The notes under the pieces: generated by a model
Told to the model about the DNA's origin: nothing
Seen by the model: only the letters and a program-made list of their open reading frames with translations
Database searches by the model: none
NCBI GenBank assembly: GCA_039029355.1
Contig: JBCCGI010000033.1
Coordinates: 1 to 64,000 of the forward strand
DNA from: JBCCGI01 sp039029355
Lineage (GTDB): Bacteria > Planctomycetota > UBA1135 > GCA-002686595
Direction: 5' to 3'
DNA length: 64,000 nt
Shown: in pieces, positions 18,584 through 27,271 of the stretch
Position numbering within the stretch: the stretch's first letter is position 1
How the letters are laid out: the number at the start of each line of letters is the position of its first letter
Program-made: the position numbers and the translations under genes

Positions 18584-20635
18584 ATGCAAAGCCAACCGCT
18601 CCAGATCCTCTCCCTTGCCGCCCTGGTCGCCGTCCCCGGCCTCTCCTCCGCCCAGCTCTCCCAGTCGTCGTGGGGCGACTTCGACGGCGACGGCTTCGAC
18701 GACCTCTACGTCCGCACTCCCGGCGCCCCGGACGCGCTGCTGCGCAACGCCGGCGACGGCACCTTCGCCGACGCGACGGCCCGGGCCGGCCTGCCCACGC
18801 TGGTCTCCTCCCGCTCCGCGCTCTGGAACGACGTGGACCGCGACGGCCACCAGGACCTGCTCGTCGTGACCCAGGACGGCCGGCTCCGCCTGTTCGTCGG
18901 CGGCGCCAGCGCCACGTTCCTGGACGCGACGGCGGGCGCCGGGCTCGCCGTCGCCGAAGACGTCCTGGCCGCCCGCTGGGTCGACTACGACCTGGACGGC
19001 GCCGCGGACCTCGAGCTCTGGACGCCCCTCGGCACGCGCATGCTCCACACCGTCGGCGCGACCTCCGCGCCGAGCTTCACCGGCTCGGCGATGGCCCAGG
19101 GCCCGGGCAACCGCGCTCCGTCGGACCCGGTCGCCTTCGCCGGCAAGTGCTTCGATTCGATCACGGACCAGGGCACGGGTCTGTGCCTGCAGGCGTCGTC
19201 GACGGCGCAGGTCGGGCAGCTCTATCCGCTGAGCGAGGAGCTCTTCGTGGACGCGACCACCGGCAACGTCGGGCTCGGCACCCTGGCGCCCACGACGGCG
19301 CTGGACGTCGACGGCGTGATCCGTTCGCGCAGCGGGGGGGTCGAGTTCCCCGACGGCAGCGTGCAGAGCACCGCCACCCTCGTGGGCCCCGCCGGCCCGC
19401 AGGGCGAGCCGGGTCTGACCGGCGCCCAGGGTCCGACCGGGCCCGAGGGCCCGCAGGGCGAGACCGGCCCGACCGGCGCCCAGGGTTCGACCGGGCCCCA
19501 GGGCCCGCAGGGCGACGCCGGCCCGACCGGCGCCCAGGGTTCGACCGGCCCGCAGGGTCCGCAGGGCGATCCCGGCCTGAACGGCGCCCAGGGCCCGATC
19601 GGCCCGACGGGCCCGATCGGCCCGGAAGGCGCGACCGGTCCGGCCGGCCCCACGGGGCCCGCGGGCATCGCGAGCCTGAACGCCGGGCTCACCTTCCCCG
19701 CCGGCTTCGGGGCGGATCAGGCCCTGGTGGGTACCTCGGGCAACTTCCTCTCCTTCGGCCACAGCGGGGTGAGTGAAGACGCGATCGCGTACAGCAACAA
19801 CACCTTCTACTTCCACGACAGCCCGGGCGGCGGCGACTCCATCGAGCCGAGCGTGGACGTCGGGGGCCAGCTCCGCGTCGCCGGCGGCGTCAGGTTCGCC
19901 GACGGCAGCGTGCAGACCTCGGCCGTGGGCCTCGCCGACACGATCGTGCGGGTCGGCCCCGGCGCCGACTTCACGACGATCTCGGCCGCGCTGGCCTCGA
20001 TCACCGACGCCTCTTCGAGCAAGCCCTACGTCGTGCAGGTCGGTCCGGGCCTGTACTTCGAGGCGGTCGACATGAAGCCGTGGGTCGACCTCGCGGGATC
20101 CGGCATGCGGAACACCACGATCGTCTCGACCGGCAACGACATCGCGCTCCTCGGCGGGACCGTCGACGGCGCTTCGAACTGCGAGCTCCGGGACCTGACG
20201 GTCCTCTCCGACGCGGGCTCGGCCGCTGACGACGGCGTCGGAGTCGTCGTCGACGGCGCGACCGACTTTGTGGTGAGCAACGTGCGCATCGTCGCCTCCG
20301 GAGGCACGGTCAAGAACACCGGCGTCTTCCTCGCCAGCGGATCGAGCGCCGTCCTGCGGGACTGCGACCTGAGCATCCCCGACCTCGCGCTGGACCCGCG
20401 CGTGATCTTCCTGGGCCTCGGAGAGAACGAGGTCACGATCATCGCGTCCAAGCTCACGTCGGACGGCGACATCGTCAGGACCAACTCGAGCACGGATGTG
20501 GCTCGGATCGCCACGAGCCAGCTCTCCGGAACCGTCCAGACCCTCGGCGCGAGCAACGCGACCGTCGTCCACTGCTACAACGGCGTCTTCTCCCCGATCC
20601 TCGACGAGAACTTCATCGGCACGCGGACCTATTGA
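18584..20635 (+). CDS. Secreted collagen-like protein with VCBS N-terminus and beta-helix-like C-terminus
   Basis: 683 residues. A signal peptide (ILSLAALVAVPGLSSAQ) is followed by FG-GAP motifs (WGDFDGDGFDDLYV, WNDVDRDGHQDLLVV, WVDYDLDGAADLEL). Then comes an LDVDGVIRS..VEFPDGSVQ segment of the kind seen in tail-fibre-like and collagen-like proteins. Thirty-one uninterrupted Gly-X-Y triplets follow at about residues 268-361. A second VRFADGSVQT segment precedes a repetitive C-terminal region (TTISAALASITD, VQVGPGLYFEAVDM, LRDLTVLSDAG, VVSNVRIVASGG) that looks like a right-handed beta-helix of the pectinesterase-like type. Probably an extracellular fibrous or adhesive protein. No strong ribosome site is visible at the chosen ATG. 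It is flanked by terminators on both sides and so is probably monocistronic. Confidence 0.8.
   Translation: MQSQPLQILSLAALVAVPGLSSAQLSQSSWGDFDGDGFDDLYVRTPGAPDALLRNAGDGTFADATARAGLPTLVSSRSALWNDVDRDGHQDLLVVTQDGRLRLFVGGASATFLDATAGAGLAVAEDVLAARWVDYDLDGAADLELWTPLGTRMLHTVGATSAPSFTGSAMAQGPGNRAPSDPVAFAGKCFDSITDQGTGLCLQASSTAQVGQLYPLSEELFVDATTGNVGLGTLAPTTALDVDGVIRSRSGGVEFPDGSVQSTATLVGPAGPQGEPGLTGAQGPTGPEGPQGETGPTGAQGSTGPQGPQGDAGPTGAQGSTGPQGPQGDPGLNGAQGPIGPTGPIGPEGATGPAGPTGPAGIASLNAGLTFPAGFGADQALVGTSGNFLSFGHSGVSEDAIAYSNNTFYFHDSPGGGDSIEPSVDVGGQLRVAGGVRFADGSVQTSAVGLADTIVRVGPGADFTTISAALASITDASSSKPYVVQVGPGLYFEAVDMKPWVDLAGSGMRNTTIVSTGNDIALLGGTVDGASNCELRDLTVLSDAGSAADDGVGVVVDGATDFVVSNVRIVASGGTVKNTGVFLASGSSAVLRDCDLSIPDLALDPRVIFLGLGENEVTIIASKLTSDGDIVRTNSSTDVARIATSQLSGTVQTLGASNATVVHCYNGVFSPILDENFIGTRTY
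19385..19663 (+). repeat. Gly-X-Y collagen-like coding repeat (31 triplets)
   Basis: Thirty-one consecutive nine-base units each begin with a Gly codon; Pro, Gln, Thr, Ala, Asp and Glu fill the X and Y positions. Within it a 54-base higher-order unit (protein core GPTGAQGSTGPQGPQ) is nearly exactly duplicated, suggesting recent slippage or unequal recombination. Length variation between strains would be expected here. Confidence 0.9.
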
Positions 20636-20654
20636 TCCGACGACCGTCGATCCG

Positions 20655-20694
20655 GGGAGGCATCGGGAGCTCGCTCCCGGTGCCTCCCGCTTTC
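20655..20694 (+). terminator. Strong terminator after the collagen-like gene
   Basis: GGGAGGCA-U-CGGGAG pairs with CUCCCG-G-UGCCUCCC, giving a 15-base stem with one wobble and a CTCG tetraloop, followed by GCTTTCG. It starts 19 bases after the stop codon. It lies between convergent genes and may also serve the minus-strand gene ending at 20775. Confidence 0.7.
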
Positions 20695-20774
20695 GTAGGC
20701 GCGCTCCGATGCGGATCGAGGCCGCGCTGCCGCCACCTCGAGCGCACGATCCCGCGCTCCGCACCGAGCTTCGA

Positions 20775-22016
20775 CTAGGGCTGTGAAACCGTGAAGTAGA
20801 GCCCGTTCGAGAACCCGATCCCGAGCCCCGAGACCGTCGCCCACTGCAGCCCCACACCCGTCCCCGGCAGCAGCGCGCCGGGCAGCGGGAAGGCCACCGA
20901 CAGCGCGCCCGAGGCGGGGATGTTCGGCGTCGGCGGAGACGGCGGGAAGGGGCCCTGCAGCAGCAAATTGAGCCCGAAGATCGGGATCGCCGGGCAGGCG
21001 GGGCCCGCGACGCTCACCAGCAGGAAGGTCGAGGCCGAGGGCTCGCCGAAGAGCAGGTTTCCGTAGGTCGGGTTGGCGTAGTAGCTCTGCCCCACCCCGC
21101 TCGCGAACGGCACCGAGCCGCCGGTCGACGTGCCGGCGCCGAAGCGCAACGTGCGCGCGGCGAAGGCCAGGCCCGAGAGCGGCGTCGGCGTGACGCCGAC
21201 GATCGAGTAGCAGTTCGACGTCGTGTAGAACCCGGTCGCCGCGGGGAAGCCGAGCGGCAGCTCGAGGTAGGCGAGTCGGAAGCCGTCGGTGACGTAGACG
21301 ACGCCGGCCCCCGGCTGGGTGTTGTCCACCGCGATGCCGGTCAGGATCGGACCGATCGGGCAGAACGACGTCGACATGTCGAAGAAGCCGAACGGCCCCG
21401 GCGCTCCGCCGGGATCGAAGTTGCCGACGATGCCGGAGTCGTCGCAGCCGAAGAGCGTGCCCGAGCCGGCGTCCCAGTCGAGATCGAAGAGCGGGCCTCC
21501 GAAGAGGCCGGCGCCGATCGGCACGCCCGCCAGCGACACGAAGCCCGGCGGAGGCGCCAGGCAGCCCGCCGGCGGCACGACCGAGCCGAACACGACGCCG
21601 TCGGTCAGCCACAGGAGCCCGGACGCCGAGTCGAAGCCCATGCCCGCAACGGCGAGCGGCGCGAAGAAGCTGCCGACGTAGTCGCCGTCGCCGCGGAAGC
21701 TGACGATCAGGTTGCCGTCGCTCACGTACGTCAGGTCGTTGACCTGATCGACGGCGATGTCGCCCTCGGGTCCGAAGGGAAAGTCGGGCAGGCCGGGGCA
21801 CGCCAGCCCGGGAGGGTCGGTCGGATACTCGAAGATGACCGGGCCGTCGGGATAGCTGCAGACGGCCGGGTCGGGCGGGCCGGTGAACTCGAAGACCTCC
21901 GCTCCGTTCGAGGCGGACGTGCCGCCCCAGATCCCGAGCAGGGACTGGGCGGAGGCGGCTCCCGAGAGAACCAGAAGGGCTCCGAGGGAGGCCGGCAGGA
22001 TGGCGAGCGCGCGCAT
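20775..22016 (-). CDS. Secreted protein with beta-propeller-like body and planctomycete C-terminal domain
   Basis: 413 residues with a signal peptide (LPASLGALLVLSGAASAQS) and an AAGGAG ribosome site seven bases ahead of the ATG. The body has repeated hydrophobic/acidic segments (GDIAVDQVNDLTYVSDGN, GMGFDSASGLLWLTDG, FDLDWDAGSGTLFGCDDSG, TGIAVDNTQPGAGVVYVTDG). These look like NHL/YncE-type propeller blades in which an interpretive cycle of 'difference between expected and observed' strands recurs. The last 130 residues (FGAGTSTGG through GLQWATVSGLG and SNGLYFTV) match in layout the C-terminal domain of the neighbouring 829-residue protein. Function unknown; extracellular. Confidence 0.7.
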   Translation of the reverse strand: MRALAILPASLGALLVLSGAASAQSLLGIWGGTSASNGAEVFEFTGPPDPAVCSYPDGPVIFEYPTDPPGLACPGLPDFPFGPEGDIAVDQVNDLTYVSDGNLIVSFRGDGDYVGSFFAPLAVAGMGFDSASGLLWLTDGVVFGSVVPPAGCLAPPPGFVSLAGVPIGAGLFGGPLFDLDWDAGSGTLFGCDDSGIVGNFDPGGAPGPFGFFDMSTSFCPIGPILTGIAVDNTQPGAGVVYVTDGFRLAYLELPLGFPAATGFYTTSNCYSIVGVTPTPLSGLAFAARTLRFGAGTSTGGSVPFASGVGQSYYANPTYGNLLFGEPSASTFLLVSVAGPACPAIPIFGLNLLLQGPFPPSPPTPNIPASGALSVAFPLPGALLPGTGVGLQWATVSGLGIGFSNGLYFTVSQP

Positions 22017-22088
22017 GGGATTCGCTCCTTGTGAGGGACGGACGATGTGTCCCTTCCGAAGAGACGAGGGCGCGCGAAGAGCCCGCGG

Positions 22089-22132
22089 AAAAAGCGAGCG
22101 GCGCGCCCGGGAGCCGTCCCGGACGCGCCGCT
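22089..22132 (-). terminator. Intrinsic terminator of the VCBS gene (minus strand)
   Basis: AGCGGCGCG and CGCGCCGCT form a nine-base outer stem, and CGGGA/TCCCG an inner stem around a four-base loop. On the minus strand the hairpin is followed by CGCTTTTTCC, giving the U-run of an intrinsic terminator, about 20 bases after the stop of the gene ending at 22153. Confidence 0.75.
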
Positions 22133-22152
22133 GTCCCGAAAACGAACGGGCG

Positions 22153-24642
22153 CTAGTTGACCGTCACGGCGAGGCCGTTGGTCACGGTGAAGAAGCCCGG
22201 AGCCGCCGGGTCGAACAGCCCGACCTGCGAGGTCGAGGTCACGCCCACCGCGGCGCCGGGCGCGACGGCGATCGGCAGGCTGCCGGTGCCGCTGGCGTCG
22301 AGCGTGAAGCTCACGAACACCGGGATCCACGGATCCAGCAGCAGGAAGCAGCCGTTGCCGAGCGGCAGCGAGCCCTGGCCGGTGCCGAAGGTCGCGAAGG
22401 CCGCTGCGCCGGGCAGGCCGCCCTCCACTTCGAGCGAATACACGTCGCCCGGCGACGGGCAGCCGGCGCCCTCGAGCGCGGGCACGATGCCGGTCGAGCC
22501 AGCGCACCCCGCGCCGAAGGTCGCGAACGAGCCCGCGCAGCCCTCGTTCCGCAGCAGCAGGAAGTCCCCGCTGTCGTTGGTCACGAACAGGTCGCCGGCG
22601 CCGTCGCCGGTCACCTCCGCCACGCGCGCGTCGCGCGTGTTCGAGCTGCCGTAGGCGCGGTCGAACGTCAGCCCGGCCGCGCCGCCGAGGAAGACCTCGC
22701 CCGTGCGCGCGATGACGTCGTCGACACCGTCGAGGTTGACGTCGGCCGTCCGCACCTCGCTCGCGTCGTAGCCCGCGAGGACCTCGCCGACGAGCTCCAG
22801 CTGGCCTCCTCCGATGCCGCGATAGACGCTGGAGTCCGAGAGCACGATGTCCGGCAACCCGTCGTCGTTGAAGTCGCCGGCGGTGATGCCGTCCGGGCCG
22901 TCCGGAACGAAGACCCCGTGGATCAGGTTCTGGATCTGCGTGAAGCCGCCGGTGCCGTCGCCCTCGAGGACGCGCACCTGGGTCTGGCTGAAGAGGAAGT
23001 CGAGCGTGGTGACCACGTCGAGGTCGCCGTCCAGGTTGACGTCGACCGCGGCCGGCAGGCCCGGCGCCGCGATCAGCTTCTCGCTGCCGGGGAACGCGAA
23101 GGTCGTCGGCGTCCCGAAGGTCAGCGACGCCTGGCCCGGGTAGATGCGCAGCAGCTCATCTCCCCCGGGATCGGCCAGGTGCAGGTCCACGAAGCCGTCG
23201 GAGGTCCAGTCGGCGAACTCCGCCGTGATCCCGTCGCCGTCGATGGGCTGCGACGCCTCGGCCTGCAGGCCTCCGGCGCCGTCGCCCTCGTAGATCGCGA
23301 GCAGGGCCGGGATGTCGTCGTCGGGCAGGACCAGCGCGTCCAGCACGCCGTCCGCGGCGATGTCGGCGAGGAAGAGCAGCCCCTCGACGATGCTCACCGC
23401 CGGCCCCGGCGTGAGCGAGAACGCGCCGCTGCCGTCGTTGAGCCCGATCTGCAGCGTGCCGGGATCCTCGGGCAGCGTGACCAGGTCCGTGTCTCCGTCG
23501 CCGTCGAGGTCGCCGAAGGCGAAATCGCGCGGGAAGGTGTCGTCGATCTGCTCGGGGCCTACGAGCCCGACCGCGCCGAAGCCCGGGCGGTTCTCCTGGA
23601 GCACGACGCCGTCGAGCCCGCCAACGTTCTGGTAGGCGAGGTCGGAGTCGCCGTCCCCATCGAAGTCGCCGAAGGCCACGGCGAGATGGCTGTCGTGCAG
23701 CGCATACCCAACCACCGAGGTCAGGCCGCCCGCGCCGTCGCCGTAGGCGATCGTGAGCGGGATGTCAGCGACGAACGAGATGACCCGGTCGGCGACCACC
23801 ACGTCGAGCGTGCCGGAGCCGTCGAGGTCGACCACGTCCACGTTGGGCGTGATGTAGCTCGTCACGGTGGAGAGCGTCGCCAGCGGCAAGAAGCCGCCGC
23901 TGCCGTCGCCCAGCAGCGTACGCACGGTCGCCGGCCCGGCGGCCGCGATGTCGAGCGCGCCGTCGTCGTTGAGGTCGACCAGCCTGAGGTCGCCGAACGC
24001 GACCGCGGGGAAGAGCGTCTGGGGCGTGCCGAAGCCGCCCGTGCCGTCGGCGAGCGCGACCGCCATCCCGAGCGGCTCCAGCGGCGCCACCAGGTCCGCG
24101 TCGCCGTCGCCGTCGAGGTCGCCGAGCTGCACTCCTCGGATCACCGTACCGACGGCTCCGAAGACCGAGCTCGAGGTCGTCCCGTCGCCGTTGCCGAGCA
24201 CGACCGCGTACTCGCCGTTGAAGTTGTCGCGGGCGGTGAGCACGTCGACCAGGCCGTCGCCGTCAACGTCTCCCGCCGCGAGGAAGTCTGGGTTGATCGG
24301 GATGTCCGACCAGACCTCCTTCAGGAAGGTCGAGGTCAGCGGCTGGTAGAGGAAGACGTCGAGCCGGTCTTCGATCTGATCGGCGAGGACGAGGTCCGGC
24401 GAACCGTCGTGGTTGATGTCGGCGGAGACCACCTCGATCGCCGCGAAGGAGAGCGAGATGTTCAGCGCCGACCCGAAGGCTCCGTCGGAGAAGGTGACCT
24501 CCCGCGCCGAGAACAGGTCGTCGAACCCGTCGCCGTCAAAGTCGACGCTGCCGCGGACCTCGGTCTCCGAGATCCTGGGGCAGGGGAAGAGGAGCTCCTG
24601 GGGGGCACCCGCCAAAAACGCAGGAACGAGCAGAGCGAGCAT
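22153..24642 (-). CDS. Secreted FG-GAP/VCBS repeat protein with planctomycete C-terminal domain
   Basis: 829 residues. The signal peptide is short (LALLVPAFLAGAPQ). The body carries at least ten FG-GAP-type motifs (VDFDGDGFDDLFS, ADINHDGSPDLVLA, GDVDGDGLVDVLT, GDLDGDGDADLVAP, GDFDGDGDSDLAY, GDFNDDGLPDIVLS and others) that form Ca-binding propeller blades. From about residue 690 there is a Cys/Gly domain: FGAGCAGSTGIVPALEGAG, PLGNGCFLLLDP, and finally GFFTVTNGLAVTV. That order of motifs recurs at the ends of many secreted planctomycete proteins and may be a sorting or anchoring module (inference). The AGAAAGGA ribosome site is good. An intrinsic terminator follows, so the gene is probably transcribed alone. 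Confidence 0.82.
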   Translation of the reverse strand: MLALLVPAFLAGAPQELLFPCPRISETEVRGSVDFDGDGFDDLFSAREVTFSDGAFGSALNISLSFAAIEVVSADINHDGSPDLVLADQIEDRLDVFLYQPLTSTFLKEVWSDIPINPDFLAAGDVDGDGLVDVLTARDNFNGEYAVVLGNGDGTTSSSVFGAVGTVIRGVQLGDLDGDGDADLVAPLEPLGMAVALADGTGGFGTPQTLFPAVAFGDLRLVDLNDDGALDIAAAGPATVRTLLGDGSGGFLPLATLSTVTSYITPNVDVVDLDGSGTLDVVVADRVISFVADIPLTIAYGDGAGGLTSVVGYALHDSHLAVAFGDFDGDGDSDLAYQNVGGLDGVVLQENRPGFGAVGLVGPEQIDDTFPRDFAFGDLDGDGDTDLVTLPEDPGTLQIGLNDGSGAFSLTPGPAVSIVEGLLFLADIAADGVLDALVLPDDDIPALLAIYEGDGAGGLQAEASQPIDGDGITAEFADWTSDGFVDLHLADPGGDELLRIYPGQASLTFGTPTTFAFPGSEKLIAAPGLPAAVDVNLDGDLDVVTTLDFLFSQTQVRVLEGDGTGGFTQIQNLIHGVFVPDGPDGITAGDFNDDGLPDIVLSDSSVYRGIGGGQLELVGEVLAGYDASEVRTADVNLDGVDDVIARTGEVFLGGAAGLTFDRAYGSSNTRDARVAEVTGDGAGDLFVTNDSGDFLLLRNEGCAGSFATFGAGCAGSTGIVPALEGAGCPSPGDVYSLEVEGGLPGAAAFATFGTGQGSLPLGNGCFLLLDPWIPVFVSFTLDASGTGSLPIAVAPGAAVGVTSTSQVGLFDPAAPGFFTVTNGLAVTVN

Positions 24643-24773
24643 AGGGCGTCCTTTCTGTTAGGGCCGTCCCTATCGTAACGATGTCGGAAATCCCGCCCCG
24701 GTACTGGCTTGCGAGCGCGAGGCCGGTCGAGCGGCACCCGCCTCGACGCCGGTCGGGCCGAAGGGGGCCCCGC

Positions 24774-25139
24774 TCAGGCGCCCGGCGCGGGCGCGGCGTC
24801 GGACTCTTCCGCCCGCCGGCGCGCCTTGAAGGCCGAGCCCCACTCCTGCATCAGCACCAGGATCGGCTCCAGCGACCGCCCGAACTCGGTGATCTCGTAC
24901 TCGACGCGCGGGGGCACCTCAGCGTACGCGTGCCGCGAGATCACGCGATCCGCCTCCAGCTCGCGGAGCTGCAGGGTGATCATCCGCTCGGTCGCGTTGG
25001 GCGTGAGCCGCCGGAGCTCTCCGAAGCGCTTGCGCCCATCGAGCAGATGGCACACGAGGACCGGCTTCCAGCGACCGCCGATGACGCTGAGCGTCGCCTC
25101 CACATCGCACCCGGTCTTCCAGCTGTACTTGCGCGTCAT
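24774..25139 (-). CDS. HxlR-family winged-helix transcriptional regulator
   Basis: A 121-residue DNA-binding protein of the HxlR/MarR-like group, which often senses electrophiles or reactive species through an N-terminal cysteine. Diagnostic features are CDVEATLSVIGGRWKPVLVCHLL, with the conserved Cys near residue 11, then KRFGELRR, ATERMITLQLRELEADRVISR and VEYEITEFGRSL. ATG 25139 is preceded by GGAGG at a good distance; a GTG two codons earlier is less likely. It is divergent from the oxidoreductase operon starting at 25271, the classic arrangement of HxlR regulators and their quinone/aldehyde-detoxification targets, so it probably controls that operon and itself. Confidence 0.88.
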   Translation of the reverse strand: MTRKYSWKTGCDVEATLSVIGGRWKPVLVCHLLDGRKRFGELRRLTPNATERMITLQLRELEADRVISRHAYAEVPPRVEYEITEFGRSLEPILVLMQEWGSAFKARRRAEESDAAPAPGA

Positions 25140-25163
25140 GGTCACCCTCCGATCGCCGCTTCA

Positions 25164-25188
25164 TACTTACAAAAATGTGGGTACTTGC
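25164..25188. promoter_or_regulatory. Candidate HxlR operator in the divergent promoter
   Basis: An unusually AT-rich island between hxlR-like and MDR genes contains TACTTAC (25164) and TACTTGC (25182), two near-identical heptamers whose starts are 18 bases apart, separated by AAAAATGTGGG. HxlR-type regulators commonly bind such repeated TACTT-like sites overlapping the promoter. Promoter boxes could not be assigned exactly. Confidence 0.5.
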
Positions 25189-25270
25189 CAATACCACAGC
25201 AAGGGCGCATTTTGCCGCGCCCAGGGGACGCCGCTCGGGCGCCCCACCCCGATCAGCCAAGGAGAAGCCC

Positions 25271-26257
25271 GTGAAAGCGATGATCCTGAACGCCTACGGC
25301 GACGCGGCCGCCTTCGAAGCCGCCGACGTCGAGGCGCCCACCGCCGGCCCCGGCCAGGTCCTGATCCGAGTCGCCGCGTCGAGCGTCAACACGGTCGACA
25401 CGATGATCCGCCGCATGGGCAAGGAGCTGGCGCTCGCCCCCGACCCGCCGGCGATCCTCGGCATGGACCTGGCGGGCACGGTCGCGGCCGTCGGCGAGGG
25501 GGTCGAGGGCTTCGCCGCCGGCGACGAGGTCTACGGCTGCGTCGGCGGGCTCGGCGACCTGCCCGGCACGCTGGCGGAGTACGTCGCCGCCGACGCCGAT
25601 CTGATCGCGCACAAGCCCAAGAACCTCTCGATGCGCGAGGCGGCGGCGCTCCCGCTGGTCGGCATCACCGCCTACGAGGGCCTGACCCGCGCGGGCATCG
25701 CCCGCGGCCAGAAGGTGCTCGTCCACGGCGGCTCCGGCGGCGTCGGGCACGTCGCGCTCCAGCTCGCGCGGCACCTTGGGGCCGAGGTCTACTCGACCGG
25801 CGGCGGCGACAAGCAGACCGCGCTGATCGCCGAGCTCGGCGCGACTCCGATCCACTACCGCAACGAGTCGGTCGAGAGCTACGTCGCCAAGCACACCGGC
25901 GGCCGGGGCTTCGACCTCGTGTTCGACTCGGTCGGCGGAGCCAACATGGCCAAGTCCTTCGAGGCGGCCGCCCTCAACGGGCAGGTCGCGTCGACCGTGT
26001 CGCTGTGCGAGCTGGACCTGACGACGGCGCACTTCAAGGGCCTGTCGCTCCACGTGGTCTTCATGCTGATCCCCATGCTCCACGACCACGGGCGCGAGGA
26101 GCACGGCGAGATCCTACGCGAGCTCGCGCGCATCGCGGAGTCCGGCGGGCTGCGGCCGGTGCTCGACGAGACCTCGTTCTCGCTCGCGCAGGCCGGTGAG
26201 GCGCACGCGCGGCTCGAGAGCGGACGCGCGATGGGCAAGGTCGTCGTCGAGAGCTAG
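25271..26257 (+). CDS. MDR-family NADPH:quinone oxidoreductase (zinc-independent type)
   Basis: 328 residues, GTG start with AAGGAG six bases upstream. It is a medium-chain dehydrogenase/reductase: an N-terminal GroES-like domain (GPGQVLIRVAASSVN, LGMDLAGTVAAVGEGV, GDEVYGCVGG), then a nucleotide-binding Rossmann domain with VLVHGGSGGVGHVALQLARHLGA. It lacks the GHE-type catalytic zinc ligands, so it belongs with quinone oxidoreductases/enoyl reductases that use NADPH. It probably reduces quinones or alpha,beta-unsaturated carbonyls. First gene of an operon with a luciferase-like oxidoreductase and an SDR, under the divergent HxlR-type regulator. Confidence 0.88.
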   Translation: MKAMILNAYGDAAAFEAADVEAPTAGPGQVLIRVAASSVNTVDTMIRRMGKELALAPDPPAILGMDLAGTVAAVGEGVEGFAAGDEVYGCVGGLGDLPGTLAEYVAADADLIAHKPKNLSMREAAALPLVGITAYEGLTRAGIARGQKVLVHGGSGGVGHVALQLARHLGAEVYSTGGGDKQTALIAELGATPIHYRNESVESYVAKHTGGRGFDLVFDSVGGANMAKSFEAAALNGQVASTVSLCELDLTTAHFKGLSLHVVFMLIPMLHDHGREEHGEILRELARIAESGGLRPVLDETSFSLAQAGEAHARLESGRAMGKVVVES

Positions 26258-26270
26258 AGGAGCCGTGCCG

Positions 26271-27260
26271 ATGACCTCGACCTCCCCTCCCGGCCCCGCC
26301 GCCGCCGCGCCGACCGCGTTCCGCACCATCAACCGCGCCTACGGCTCGGTCTTCCGCCCCGGGCGGCTGAGCGTCGGCCTGGTCGTGCCGCTGGAGAGCT
26401 ATCCGACCGACGCGGTGCCCACGATGGAGCGCCACCTCGAGCGCGTCCAGCTGGCCGAAGCACTCGGCTTCGCCGCGGTGTGGCTGCGCGACGTGCCCTT
26501 CCAGGTGCCGTCGTTCGGAGACGCCGGCCAGACCTTCGACCCGTTCGTCTACCTCGGCCTGCTGGCGGGCCGCACCGAGCGCATCGCCCTCGGCGTCGCG
26601 AGCGTCGTCCTACCCCTGCGCCACCCCGCGCATGTAGCCAAGGCCGCGGCCAGCGCCGATGTGCTGTCGGGCGGGCGGCTGCTGCTCGGCGTAGCGTCGG
26701 GCGACCGGCCGGAGGAGTACCCCGCCCTGGGCCAGGCGTTCGAGGAGCGCGGCGCGCGCTTTCGCTCCAGCTTCGAATACCTGCGCCGCATGGCCACGCC
26801 CTACCCCGCCTTCGACGGCGAGCACGGTCGCTCACCCGGCGGAATCGACCTGCTTCCCAAGCCCGCATCGGGCCGCCTGCCGCTGCTGCTCACCGGGAGC
26901 AGCCGACAGGACCCCGAGTGGCTGGCGCGCCACGGGGACGGCTGGATGGTCTACCCGCGGAACGCCGCCGCCCAGGCGCGCCTGATCCGCGACCGGCGCG
27001 CGCGCGGCCGTGCGGCCGGAGAGCCCAACAAGCCGGCGATGCAGCCGCTCTACGTCGACCTGGTCGAAGACCTAGGGGCGCCGCCGCAGCCCATCCACCT
27101 CGGGCTCCGGCTCGGCCCGGACGCTCTGGTCGCACACCTCGAGGCGCTCGAGCGGGCCGGCGTGAACCACGTCGCGCTCAACCTGCGCTTCCAGCGGCTC
27201 GACGTCGAGGCGACGTTGGAGCGTCTGGCGCAGCACGTCCTCCCCCGCTTCGCGGACTGA
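26271..27260 (+). CDS. Luciferase-like (LLM class) flavin-dependent oxidoreductase
   Basis: 329 residues. A bacterial-luciferase-like TIM barrel using FMN or F420: AEALGFAAVWLRDVPF, DPFVYLGLLAGRTERIALG, LPLRHPAHVAKAAASADVLSGGRLLLGVASG and LLTGSSRQDPEWLARHGDGWM are the family landmarks. The overall arrangement resembles the BA3436-type luciferase-like subfamily. ATG 26271 is eight bases after GAGGAG; a GTG two codons upstream is too close to that site. It lies 13 bases after the MDR gene and 11 before the SDR gene, so all three are one operon. Substrate unknown. Confidence 0.87.
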   Translation: MTSTSPPGPAAAAPTAFRTINRAYGSVFRPGRLSVGLVVPLESYPTDAVPTMERHLERVQLAEALGFAAVWLRDVPFQVPSFGDAGQTFDPFVYLGLLAGRTERIALGVASVVLPLRHPAHVAKAAASADVLSGGRLLLGVASGDRPEEYPALGQAFEERGARFRSSFEYLRRMATPYPAFDGEHGRSPGGIDLLPKPASGRLPLLLTGSSRQDPEWLARHGDGWMVYPRNAAAQARLIRDRRARGRAAGEPNKPAMQPLYVDLVEDLGAPPQPIHLGLRLGPDALVAHLEALERAGVNHVALNLRFQRLDVEATLERLAQHVLPRFAD

Positions 27261-27271
27261 AGGAGCCCCGC

